Below, in pieces: positions 1 through 6,819 of a stretch of DNA of 11,485 nt (positions are counted from its first letter, which is position 1; each line of letters starts with the position of its first letter). A model generated the notes under the pieces. It worked only from the letters and a program-made list of their open reading frames with translations. It was not told the DNA's origin and did no database searches. Made by a program: the position numbers and the translations under genes. Source of the stretch: RGIG3009 sp964389495 (GTDB lineage Bacteria; Bacillota; Clostridia; Oscillospirales; Acutalibacteraceae); assembly GCA_964389495.1 (NCBI GenBank), contig CAYMDU010000056.1, positions 1 to 11,485 on the forward strand, in the 5' to 3' direction.

Positions 1-50
1 AGCAGACTTTGACTCTGCCCGGGCAAGTTCGATTCTTGCCATCCCAGCCA
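1..50 (+). tRNA. tRNA-Gln (UUG), 3' part only
   Basis: The window opens inside a tRNA. The anticodon stem GCAGA/TCTGC (3-7 and 15-19, give or take a base) encloses the seven-base loop CTTTGAC, so the anticodon is TTG, reading glutamine CAA codons. A T-arm follows (GCAAG, loop TTCGATT, CTTGC). Then come the 3' acceptor strand CATCCCA, discriminator G and an encoded CCA at 48-50. The 5' acceptor strand and D-arm lie off the window, so the acceptor pairing could not be checked. Confidence 0.88.
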
Positions 51-64
51 CAGAATTCCCGCAC

Positions 65-96
65 AAACCCGCACAGCCTGGGTTGTGCGGGTTTTC
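65..96 (+). terminator. Rho-independent terminator of the tRNA-Gln unit
   Basis: An 11-bp perfect stem (65-75 pairs with 84-94) with an eight-base loop is followed by T residues. It lies 15 bases after the tRNA CCA end, as expected for a terminator of the tRNA transcript. It also separates that transcript from nagB. Confidence 0.88.
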
Positions 97-195
97 TGCT
101 ATATTCGGCCATACAAGGGAAATAAATTTTAAAGAAAACAGTCCGAAAATGCAAAAGTTTCAACCGCCGATGTAAATATTTCCGTGCAGGAACGC

Positions 196-203
196 TATAT
201 AAT
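196..203 (+). promoter_or_regulatory. Possible -10 region of the nagB promoter
   Basis: TATATAAT at 196-203 contains a perfect TATAAT (198-203) in an AT-rich stretch 36 bases before nagB. No convincing -35 box lies at the usual 16-18 base spacing; the best upstream candidate, TGTAAA at 171-176, is weak and too far away. The promoter may depend on an activator, or the call may be wrong. The rest of 97-239 shows no gene. Confidence 0.4.
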
Positions 204-239
204 AAAGATAGGAATAAACGGAAGGGAAGATGAAACACA

Positions 240-953
240 ATGAAAGTGATTCGTACCAAAACCTATGAGGAAATGAGCTACGAAGCAGCCAAACTGCTGG
301 CGGCTCAGATTGTATTGCGCCCGGATTGTGTGCTGGGTTTGGCAACCGGTTCCACGCCCATCGGTACCTATGATCAACTTGTTACCTGGTATAACGAAGG
401 AAAACTGGATTTTTCCGCTGTGCGTTCTGTCAATTTGGATGAGTACTGTGGCTTGGACGGCGAAAACGACCAAAGCTATCGCTATTTCATGGATCATCAT
501 CTGTTCAACCGTGTGAACATTTGCAAGAAAAACACCCATGTTCCCAACGGAAAAGCAGCAGACCCGGAAGCCGAGGGCACCCGATACGACGAATTGATTG
601 CTTCGCTCGGCGGTGTGGATATCCAGGTTCTTGGTATCGGCTACGACGGCCACATCGGCTTTAATGAGCCGGGTTCTGCTTTCATCAAGCCCACTCACAT
701 GGTGGACTTGGATCCCAGCACCATCGAAGCCAACGCCCGCTTCTTTGCTTCGGCCGACGATGTGCCGCGTCAGGCCATCACCATGGGCATGGGAGGCATT
801 ATGCAGGCACGCAAGGTATTGTTGATTGCCAACGGTGCCGGCAAAAAAGAGATTCTCATGAAATCTCTGTACGGTCCTATCACGCCGGAGGTTCCCGCTT
901 CGCTGCTTCAACTGCACCCGGATCTAACGGTTATTTGTTGCGTCGACGAATAA
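240..953 (+). CDS. nagB: Glucosamine-6-phosphate deaminase (NagB)
   Basis: This enzyme converts glucosamine-6-phosphate to fructose-6-phosphate and ammonia, the last step of amino-sugar breakdown in the cytosol. Seen in the 237-residue protein: the phosphate-binding stretch LGLATGSTPIGTYDQL (about 32-47), NLDEYCGL with Asp67 (equivalent to the catalytic-base Asp72 of the E. coli enzyme), and GIGYDGHIGFNEPGSAF with Asp136, His138 and Glu143 matching the E. coli Asp141-His143-Glu148 active-site group. The length fits the short Bacillus type (about 240) rather than the 266-residue E. coli form, which has an added allosteric tail. The ATG is preceded by a purine-rich GAAGGGAAGA (221-230), spaced a little long. 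The gene stands alone: no nagA or NagR-type regulator is visible. A strong hairpin ends it. The family call is secure. Confidence 0.96.
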   Translation: MKVIRTKTYEEMSYEAAKLLAAQIVLRPDCVLGLATGSTPIGTYDQLVTWYNEGKLDFSAVRSVNLDEYCGLDGENDQSYRYFMDHHLFNRVNICKKNTHVPNGKAADPEAEGTRYDELIASLGGVDIQVLGIGYDGHIGFNEPGSAFIKPTHMVDLDPSTIEANARFFASADDVPRQAITMGMGGIMQARKVLLIANGAGKKEILMKSLYGPITPEVPASLLQLHPDLTVICCVDE

Positions 954-960
954 GAATGCC

Positions 961-990
961 AAAGGGCACCCGCAAAGCGGGTGCCCTTTT
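961..990 (+). terminator. Strong hairpin terminator between nagB and tlyA, probably bidirectional
   Basis: A 13-bp perfect stem (961-973 with 977-989) with the three-base loop AAA ends in TTTT. It begins seven bases after the nagB stop. The convergent tlyA gene stops at 1001, ten bases away, and the arm's A/T ends also give a short T run on the minus strand. One hairpin therefore probably serves both genes. Confidence 0.92.
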
Positions 991-1000
991 CCAATTGTTG

Positions 1001-1804
1001 TCAGGTGCAATCGTCTGGTTGTTGTGCCAACACTTGGTCAATCAGTGCTTGCCGTTGCTGTTGGCCTAACGGTGGGTCGGCTGTGAAACGGCACAAATAT
1101 TCCACATTGCCGTTAGTGCCGTGAATGGGGGATACCGTGAGATTTTGCACAAACAATCCGTTTTCGGCTGCCACATCAAACAGGCTGTTCAGCAACGGAA
1201 CCAGGTCGCCTTGATTTTTCAAAATGCCGTTTTTCCCCAACTGCCGGGGTTGCGCTTCAAATTGCGGTTTGATAAGGCACAGGCAAACACCGTTTGGTTT
1301 GAGAATGTTCCGTATGGCCGGGTAGATTTTGCACAGCGAAATAAAAGAAACATCCACCGTAACCGCATCGCATTGGCAACCAAGCTGTTCGGCGGTGAGA
1401 CGGCGTGCATTGGTGCGTTCCAACACGGTGACCCGTTCATCGTTGCGCAATTCCCATGCCAAAATTCCATAGGCAACATCCACCGAAAACACATGGGCAG
1501 CACCGTTTTGCAAAAGGCAGTCGGTAAAGCCGCCGTTGCTGGCGCCGATGTCACACACCGTCAATCCTTCCACCGATTGTTCAAACACACGCAGTGCTTT
1601 TGCCAGTTTGTACCCGGAGCGGCTGGCATATTTTTTTGCTTTTTCGGTCATGGTCAGCACGGTGTCAGCCGGAACGGCACTGCCGGGTTTGTCAGCAGGA
1701 ACGTGGCCAATCCAAATGCGCCCCGCCATGATGAGCCCGGTTGCTTCTTCCGGGGTGAGATGAAACTGTTGCATTGCCAAGGTGTCTAATCGAATGTGCT
1801 CCAC
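1001..1804 (-). CDS. tlyA: TlyA-family rRNA 2'-O-methyltransferase
   Basis: Members of this family use S-adenosylmethionine to methylate ribose 2'-OH groups of rRNA cytidines. In mycobacteria loss of TlyA gives capreomycin resistance; some relatives are annotated as haemolysins. The 267-residue protein has an N-terminal S4-like RNA-binding domain (about 4-50, beginning RLDTLAMQQF). An FtsJ-type Rossmann methyltransferase follows, with SAM-binding DIGASNGGF at 85-93. The expected K-D-K-E catalytic residues are visible: Lys66 in SGYKL, Asp151 in DVSFISL, Lys179 in LIKPQFEA and Glu235 in NVEYL. The start is GTG at 1804-1802, supported by TAGGAGGAG on the minus strand (about 1814-1822) nine bases upstream. 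It has its own promoter and converges on nagB. In many Clostridia tlyA sits beside dxs, nadK, argR or recN; none is here. Confidence 0.95.
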   Translation of the reverse strand: MEHIRLDTLAMQQFHLTPEEATGLIMAGRIWIGHVPADKPGSAVPADTVLTMTEKAKKYASRSGYKLAKALRVFEQSVEGLTVCDIGASNGGFTDCLLQNGAAHVFSVDVAYGILAWELRNDERVTVLERTNARRLTAEQLGCQCDAVTVDVSFISLCKIYPAIRNILKPNGVCLCLIKPQFEAQPRQLGKNGILKNQGDLVPLLNSLFDVAAENGLFVQNLTVSPIHGTNGNVEYLCRFTADPPLGQQQRQALIDQVLAQQPDDCT

Positions 1805-1861
1805 CGTGTGCTTCTCCTCCTAACCTGTGCGCCGGGGGTCTTCCCGGCAGGTGTGTCTTTT

Positions 1862-1890
1862 ATTGTACGAAAAGAAATCGCCGATGTCAA
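1862..1890 (-). promoter_or_regulatory. tlyA promoter (sigma-A type)
   Basis: Read on the minus strand, TTGACA (1890-1885) is followed by a 17-base spacer and TACAAT (1867-1862). That is a perfect -35 and a 5/6 -10 at optimal spacing. Transcription would start near 1855, leaving a leader of about 50 bases before the GTG start of tlyA. Confidence 0.85.
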
Positions 1891-1900
1891 GAAAAAGGAC

Positions 1901-1929
1901 TGGACTTTTATATAAAAAGAATGTAAAAT
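1901..1929 (+). promoter_or_regulatory. Probable promoter of the six-gene rightward operon
   Basis: TGGACT (1901-1906, 4/6 to the -35 consensus), a 17-base spacer and TAAAAT (1924-1929, 5/6 to the -10 consensus) lie 31 bases before the Nudix gene. The region is AT-rich and runs back-to-back with the tlyA promoter, whose -35 box is only ten bases away. The two could therefore share a regulator. No clear operator palindrome was seen. Confidence 0.5.
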
Positions 1930-1960
1930 AAAATGAAAGGTTCTATATTGAGGAATGACT

Positions 1961-2503
1961 ATGGAAAAATGGGATTTGTATGATCGCTACGGTCGGCCGC
2001 TGGGGCGGACGATCAATCGCGGCGCCCGCTTTCGAACGGGCGAACATCATCTGGTGGTTCATGTGTGGGTTGTTAATTCGGCCGGGCGCTTGCTCATTCA
2101 GCGCCGCTCTTCTTGCCGGCGCATGATGCCGAATGTGTGGGCTGTCACCAGCGGATCGGCCGTGGCCGGTGAAACCAGCGAAGTGGCCGCTCGCCGCGAG
2201 TTGGCAGAAGAATTGGGTATTCACCTGCCGTCGGAAGCGTTTGGCTTTTTGGGTCGGTTGGTGCGGCGCAATTCGCTGTGCGACATCTATTTGGTGCAGC
2301 GCGACATTGCCGTGCCAAACATGAAACTGCAAAGGAAAGAAGTTTCACAGGTTCGCTGGGTTACCGGCGATCAGTTGTACGGCATGGTGAAAGAACGCCG
2401 TTTTCACCACTACGGTGATCCCTACTTTCGTTTTGTAGCCGAAGGCATACGCCGTGAAACCGGTGTGCTTTTGTTGGGAGAGGAGGGCGCGTATGTTGAC
2501 TAA
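1961..2503 (+). CDS. Nudix hydrolase, IDI-like subgroup
   Basis: Nudix enzymes cleave nucleoside diphosphates linked to another moiety, using metal held by the Nudix box. The box GX5EX7REUXEEXGU is complete at residues 65-87, starting GSAVAGE and ending RELAEELGI; Glu80, Glu83 and Glu84 would hold the metal. The N-terminus (WDLYDRYGRPLGRT, then EHHLVVHVWV) resembles the subgroup related to isopentenyl-diphosphate isomerase, such as E. coli YfcD-type proteins. The substrate cannot be read from sequence. I chose ATG 1961 because GAGG at 1950-1953 sits seven bases upstream. A second in-frame ATG at 1955 almost abuts that site and would add Met-Thr. This is the first gene of the operon, and its last 11 bases overlap the next gene, suggesting translational coupling. 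Confidence 0.9.
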   Translation: MEKWDLYDRYGRPLGRTINRGARFRTGEHHLVVHVWVVNSAGRLLIQRRSSCRRMMPNVWAVTSGSAVAGETSEVAARRELAEELGIHLPSEAFGFLGRLVRRNSLCDIYLVQRDIAVPNMKLQRKEVSQVRWVTGDQLYGMVKERRFHHYGDPYFRFVAEGIRRETGVLLLGEEGAYVD

Positions 2504-3659
2504 ATGGCTAATTCACCGTTTCGTAAACGACAGCGAAAATGTGCGTGATACACAGGTTCGCGGTGCCTATGGGAAACTGGCGGGAATTGCCGGTATTTCG
2601 GCCAATGTGGTGCTGTTTTTCGGCAAACTGTTGGCCGGCGCTTTGTCCGGTAGTGTGGCGATTATCGCCGATGCCTTCAACAACCTGTCCGATGCCGGTT
2701 CATCCATTGTCACCTTGGTGGGATTTCGTTTGTCTGCCGCACCGCCGGATAAAAAACATCCGTTTGGGCATGGGCGCATGGAGTATCTGTCAGCCCTTAC
2801 GGTGGCGGCACTCATCATGTTGGCCGGTTTCGAATTGGCTTCGTCGGCGGTAGATAAAATTATTCATCCCACTCCCACGGAATTTTCTTGGATATCGGCC
2901 TTGATTTTGGTGGCCTCCATCGATATGAAAGCATGGTTGGCCAAGTTTAATCGCACCATTGGGCAGCGCATCGGGTCTGAAGCCTTGGCCGCTTCCGCGG
3001 CCGACAGCCGCAACGATGTGATCTGCACCGGTGTTGTTTTGCTTTCTTCTTGTCTGTCGCTGTTTGTCGATATTCCGGTGGACGGCTGGGTTGGCGTTGC
3101 TGTAGCCGTTTTTGTTATTTGGTCCGGCTTTTCGGTTATGCGGGAAACCGTTTCTCCGCTGTTGGGCGAAGCCCCCGACCCATTGCTGGTGCAAGATATT
3201 CGTGACCGTGTGTTGGCACAGGAGGGGATTGTCGGTGTGCACGATTTGATTGTGCATAACTACGGTCCCGGTCGGTGTATTGTTTCACTTCACGCCGAAG
3301 TGCCGAGCCACGAGGATATTTGGCACAGCCACGAACTGATTGACACCGTGGAGCGGCGCCTTTCGGAAGAACTAAACATCATTGCCTGCATTCATATGGA
3401 TCCGGTGGACACGCAAGACGAACGCGTTTCCAATTTGAAAATTCTCACGGAAACCGTTTTGCAGGATATTGATTCTTCGCTGTCACTTCACGATTTCCGT
3501 GTGGTGTTCGGCGAGCAACGCAGCAATGTTATTTTCGATGTGGTGGTGCCGTATACTTACCAAGCCGTTGATGAATTGCAACCGGAAGTCGAACGCCGTC
3601 TGCAAGTGGTGGATCCGCATTTGTTTGTGGTGATGACGATTGACAGAGAGTGGTGCTAA
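2493..3659 (+). CDS. Cation diffusion facilitator (CDF), manganese-type efflux transporter
   Basis: CDF proteins are membrane dimers that export divalent metals in exchange for protons. Visible marks in the 388-residue protein: ADAFNNLSDAGSS in helix 2 (Asp60, Asn64), the loop HPFGHGRMEYLS (89-100), and DSRND in helix 5 (Asp171, Asp175). Asp/Asn in helix 2 with DxxxD in helix 5 fits the Mn/Fe subgroup (MntE, MneP/MneS) rather than zinc exporters, which carry His in helix 5. About six hydrophobic segments span residues 30-218. The cytoplasmic part is long (about 170 residues) and seems to contain two related ferredoxin-like units (near 238-310 and 330-387). The start is ATG 2493, six bases after AGGAGG (2481-2486). 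An upstream in-frame ATG at 2454 lies within the Nudix gene and lacks this site. Transport of manganese is inferred from the motif. Confidence 0.93.
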   Translation: MLTKWLIHRFVNDSENVRDTQVRGAYGKLAGIAGISANVVLFFGKLLAGALSGSVAIIADAFNNLSDAGSSIVTLVGFRLSAAPPDKKHPFGHGRMEYLSALTVAALIMLAGFELASSAVDKIIHPTPTEFSWISALILVASIDMKAWLAKFNRTIGQRIGSEALAASAADSRNDVICTGVVLLSSCLSLFVDIPVDGWVGVAVAVFVIWSGFSVMRETVSPLLGEAPDPLLVQDIRDRVLAQEGIVGVHDLIVHNYGPGRCIVSLHAEVPSHEDIWHSHELIDTVERRLSEELNIIACIHMDPVDTQDERVSNLKILTETVLQDIDSSLSLHDFRVVFGEQRSNVIFDVVVPYTYQAVDELQPEVERRLQVVDPHLFVVMTIDREWC

Positions 3660-3662
3660 CCG

Positions 3663-4553
3663 ATGGCGGGCTATGTGATTTATAACGGTTTTTGGAATAC
3701 GGTTCCGCCCGACCCGGCCCACCAAATGGTGCAGGCGGCTGTCGAGCACGGGGTGCATCTAACGGTATTGCCGAACACCGCCTTGCTGTTGTCGGTGGCA
3801 CCGCTGTCGGTTCTCCGGCCAGATGGCACCGCCTTTTCCCAGGCCGACTATGTGCTGTTTTGGGATAAAGATACCCGTTTGGCCCATGCCCTGGAAAGTG
3901 TGGGTACGCGTGTGTATAACACGGCGCGCGCTATTGAACAGTGCGACGATAAAAGCGAAACACACCGGTTGCTGGCAGCCGCACATATTCCGCAGCCGGA
4001 AACATTGTTGGCACCGATGACCTACACCACTGTCACCGCGTCGGTGGAATCGTTTTTAAAGGCCGCTTCGGAGAGGCTGGGTTTTCCGCTGGTTGTGAAA
4101 GAATGTTACGGTTCGTTTGGCGACCAAGTTGCTTTGGTACACAACGAAACCGAACTGCGAAACCGCGCCTATGCCATGGGGTCGCGCCCGTTTATTTTGC
4201 AGCGGTTTGTTGCCGAAACAGCGGGGGAGGACGTTCGTTTGTATGTGGTTGGCGACCGTGTGGTGGCGGCCATGTGCCGCCGGTCGCAAGGCGATTTCCG
4301 CGCCAATCTTCGGCAAGGCGGAACCGCCGTTCCGTATTCTCCCACACCGCAGGAAGAAGCGTTGGCATTGCGTTGTTGCCGCATGTTGGGGCTGCATTTT
4401 GGCGGCGTGGACTTGTTGCACACCGCCGATGGCAGCGCCTTGGTGTGCGAAGTGAATTCCAACGCCCATTTGGCAGGCATCACAGAGTGCACCGGCGTGA
4501 ATGTTGCCGATAAGATTATAACCTGGGTATTGGCACAAGAAAGGAGCAGCTGA
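3663..4553 (+). CDS. ATP-grasp ligase, RimK/LysX-like
   Basis: ATP-grasp ligases activate a carboxylate as an acyl-phosphate and join it to an amine or thiol. The RimK group adds glutamate or similar amino acids to proteins, peptides or cofactors. In the 296-residue protein, residues 1-95 form the pre-ATP-grasp part. VVKECYGSFGDQVALV (144-159) is the ATP-binding glycine loop, and EDVRLYVVGDRVVAAM (189-204) follows. RANLRQGG (213-220) is a typical RimK signature. Asp250, Glu263 and Asn265 (in DLL and CEVNSNA) would hold magnesium. The acceptor is unknown, and rimK/lysX/cofactor-ligase assignments cannot be separated here, so no symbol is given. It starts three bases after the CDF stop with only a weak AGAGAG site, so it probably depends on coupling. 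One base separates its stop from the next start. Confidence 0.88.
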   Translation: MAGYVIYNGFWNTVPPDPAHQMVQAAVEHGVHLTVLPNTALLLSVAPLSVLRPDGTAFSQADYVLFWDKDTRLAHALESVGTRVYNTARAIEQCDDKSETHRLLAAAHIPQPETLLAPMTYTTVTASVESFLKAASERLGFPLVVKECYGSFGDQVALVHNETELRNRAYAMGSRPFILQRFVAETAGEDVRLYVVGDRVVAAMCRRSQGDFRANLRQGGTAVPYSPTPQEEALALRCCRMLGLHFGGVDLLHTADGSALVCEVNSNAHLAGITECTGVNVADKIITWVLAQERSS

Positions 4554-4554
4554 T

Positions 4555-5151
4555 ATGGAAGAAATGAAAGCGGTATTTGCCGCCAACCTGATTCACTTGC
4601 GAACTCAAAAAGGGTTGACGCAAGCAGAACTGGCCGATAAAATTCATTATTCGGACAAATCGGTTTCCAAATGGGAACGCGCCGAATCGTTGCCCGATTT
4701 GCAAGTGGCGCAGGAGTTGGCGCAAGTGTTCGGTGTAACGGTAGATTTTCTCATCACACCGCATGATGCATGGGAAGGAAAACCGGTGCGGATTCCGTAT
4801 CGTACCGAAGTGATCACCCTTATTTCGTGCTTGGGCGTTTGGACTTTGGCATTGCTGGTCTTTTTGATTTTGTTCTGGATTTTCAACAAACTGTTGTGGG
4901 TTGTTTTTTTGGTAGCGGTTCCGGTGTCGCTGATCACCTTGTTGGTGCTAAACAGCGTGTGGGGGCGGAGCAAGTACCATCCCTATGTGGTGTCGTTGCT
5001 GTTGCTGGGTGTGTTTGTACTGCTGTACTACATTTTGCACACCTATGTGGGAATGCACCATCCGTGGTATCTCGCTTTTTTGTGGATACCGGCACAGTTG
5101 ATTGTGCTTCTCAGTTTTCACATTCGCAAACGCACCCGCGAAGGAAAGTAA
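4555..5151 (+). CDS. Xre-family DNA-binding regulator with four membrane helices
   Basis: Residues 1-68 are an Xre/Cro-type helix-turn-helix: RTQKGLTQAELADKI, then a recognition helix around YSDKSVSKWERAESLPD, and the usual ending VFGVTVDFLI. After a short linker the remaining 120 residues are very hydrophobic, with about four membrane spans (near 86-110, 112-134, 143-162 and 171-189), and end in the basic tail HIRKRTREGK. The protein should therefore be anchored in the membrane with both its DNA-binding head and tail in the cytoplasm. AAGGAG at 4541-4546 lies eight bases before ATG 4555; ATG 4564 is a less likely alternative. Sitting mid-operon, it may sense an envelope or membrane state and control its own operon. 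That role is inference. No symbol is recognised. Confidence 0.9.
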   Translation: MEEMKAVFAANLIHLRTQKGLTQAELADKIHYSDKSVSKWERAESLPDLQVAQELAQVFGVTVDFLITPHDAWEGKPVRIPYRTEVITLISCLGVWTLALLVFLILFWIFNKLLWVVFLVAVPVSLITLLVLNSVWGRSKYHPYVVSLLLLGVFVLLYYILHTYVGMHHPWYLAFLWIPAQLIVLLSFHIRKRTREGK

Positions 5152-5167
5152 CAGAGGGGGAATCAAA

Positions 5168-6796
5168 ATGAAAGTGTGTACCATTCAACCGCCGTATTCG
5201 TTTGATTACGCCGATTCCGAAAAAAATTTCCGGTGGGAACTTGCCGAACTGGACCGTTGCGACGAAAGCATGGATTTGATTGTGCTTCCGGAATATGCCA
5301 ATGTTCCGGCCTTGGCGGGCACGCGCGAACAAATGGAGGCCAGCCGCTTGGCATACAGTGAACAACTGTTTTCACGCGCCGCGCAAACGGCAAAACGCTG
5401 CCACGCCGTGGTGTTTGTGTGCGGCATTGTGCAAACCGAAACGGGATTGCGTAATGCCATTGTTGCCTATAACACGCAAGGCGATCGGGTGGGTGCCTAT
5501 TACAAGCAACATTTGGTCAACAGCGAAATGTACACCTATCAGTTGGACAAAGACTACACCTTTGATTTTGAAGAACCGACAATTCTGGAAATCGACGGTG
5601 TGCGATACGGCTTTTTGATTTGCTATGATTTTTATTTTTATGAGGCATTTGCCAACTTGGCACGTCACGATCCCGATGTGATTATCGGCTGTTCTCATCA
5701 GCGCAGCGATCCGCACCCCGCATTGGAAACCATGTGCCGCTTCTTGGCCTACAATACCAATGCCTATGTGGTGCGTTCGTCGGTCAGTCTCGGTGCCCAG
5801 TCTTCACTTGGCGGAAGCAGCATGATCGTAAAGCCCGACGGTACGGTTCTGTGCAATATGAAAAGCACGGTGGGCCATGTGTGCGCGGAAATCAACCCGC
5901 ACGAGCGCTATCTAAAACCGGCCGGTTTCGGCAATCCGCCGGCTCCTCATCATCACTATGTGGAAGCGGGCCGTCGCCCGTGGAAATACCGTCCCGGTGG
6001 CAGCGCGATTGTACGCTATGACGATTGGATGCCCTACCCGCGTGTGTGCGCACACCGCGGTTTTAATTCGGTGGCTCCCGAAAACAGCCTGCCGGCTTTC
6101 GGCGCTGCTGTGGCTATGGGTGCCGAAGAAATCGAATTTGATTTATGGGCAACCACCGATGGTGTCATCGTGTCGGCTCACGATCGCAATTTGGAGCGCG
6201 TATCCAACGGAACCGGCTATATTGACGAGCACACCTTTGCCGAGCTTCGCTGTTTGGATTTCGGCGGCAAAGGAACGGCTTTTGCCGGCATGCGTATTCC
6301 CACCTTTGAAGAAATTTTGCAAAAGCTGGCCTGCCACACGGTGATGAATATTCATATCAAAGCCCCCGACGATGTGGCACCGCTTCCGGAATCCACCCTG
6401 CGCGAAATCATCCGTTTGATTGACAAATACGATTGCCGCCGCCATTGCTATTTCATGAGCGGGAACCGTGCCATTTTGTTGCAGTTGCGCGAATTGGCAC
6501 CCGACATCACCCGTTGCGCCGGCGCAACCGACGACCCATATGAAGACCTGGTGCAAAAAGCACTGGATACCGATTCCAAAAAAATTCAGCTGTTCCAGCC
6601 GCATTTTGCCGCCAACGGCGAAAACTATGTGCGCGATACCATTGCACGCGCACATGAAAACGGTTTGATGTGTAATGTGTTTTTTGCCGACGAAACCGAT
6701 GAAGCCATCGACTACATCCGTTGCGGTGCCGACTGTATTTTAACCAATGACTATCACCGCATTGCTTCGGCTGTCCACAACTTTTTGAGCTGCTGA
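5168..6796 (+). CDS. Two-domain enzyme: nitrilase/carbon-nitrogen hydrolase fused to glycerophosphodiester phosphodiesterase
   Basis: The 542-residue protein joins two hydrolases. The N-terminal half (about 1-270) is a nitrilase-superfamily domain with the full Glu-Lys-Cys triad: Glu42 in LPEYAN, Lys113 in YYKQHL and Cys152 in ICYDFYF. Such enzymes cleave amides or nitriles. The C-terminal half (about 290-540) is a GDPD domain: HRGFNSVAPENSLPAF with His296, Arg297 and Glu305; EFDLWATTDG with Glu323 and Asp325; and AHD with His338. GDPD enzymes hydrolyse glycerophosphodiesters from lipid or teichoic-acid turnover. There is no signal peptide or membrane helix, so it acts in the cytosol. ATG 5168 is chosen for GAGGGGG (5154-5160), seven bases upstream; an in-frame ATG at 5102 lies inside the preceding gene. 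Both catalytic sets look intact. The linked substrates are unknown. Confidence 0.9.
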   Translation: MKVCTIQPPYSFDYADSEKNFRWELAELDRCDESMDLIVLPEYANVPALAGTREQMEASRLAYSEQLFSRAAQTAKRCHAVVFVCGIVQTETGLRNAIVAYNTQGDRVGAYYKQHLVNSEMYTYQLDKDYTFDFEEPTILEIDGVRYGFLICYDFYFYEAFANLARHDPDVIIGCSHQRSDPHPALETMCRFLAYNTNAYVVRSSVSLGAQSSLGGSSMIVKPDGTVLCNMKSTVGHVCAEINPHERYLKPAGFGNPPAPHHHYVEAGRRPWKYRPGGSAIVRYDDWMPYPRVCAHRGFNSVAPENSLPAFGAAVAMGAEEIEFDLWATTDGVIVSAHDRNLERVSNGTGYIDEHTFAELRCLDFGGKGTAFAGMRIPTFEEILQKLACHTVMNIHIKAPDDVAPLPESTLREIIRLIDKYDCRRHCYFMSGNRAILLQLRELAPDITRCAGATDDPYEDLVQKALDTDSKKIQLFQPHFAANGENYVRDTIARAHENGLMCNVFFADETDEAIDYIRCGADCILTNDYHRIASAVHNFLSC

Positions 6797-6819
6797 TTGC
6801 AAAATCAAAGGAGTACAAA

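Noticed and set aside
1..239. Possible integration site at tRNA-Gln
   Set aside because: No repeat of the tRNA 3' end and no mobility gene follows; nagB and tlyA look like ordinary chromosomal genes.
195..917. 240-codon open frame on the minus strand across nagB
   Set aside because: It is antisense to a clear nagB, has no recognisable domain or ribosome site, and arises from the codon bias of nagB.
1121..1789. 222-codon open frame on the plus strand across tlyA
   Set aside because: It is a shadow of tlyA, with no family features and no start signal.
2454..2492. 13-residue N-terminal extension of the CDF gene
   Set aside because: It overlaps the Nudix gene further and lacks a ribosome site; AGGAGG at 2481-2486 points to ATG 2493.
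5102..5167. 22-residue N-terminal extension of the nitrilase-GDPD gene
   Set aside because: It lies inside the Xre gene, while a strong ribosome site directly precedes ATG 5168, where the nitrilase fold begins.
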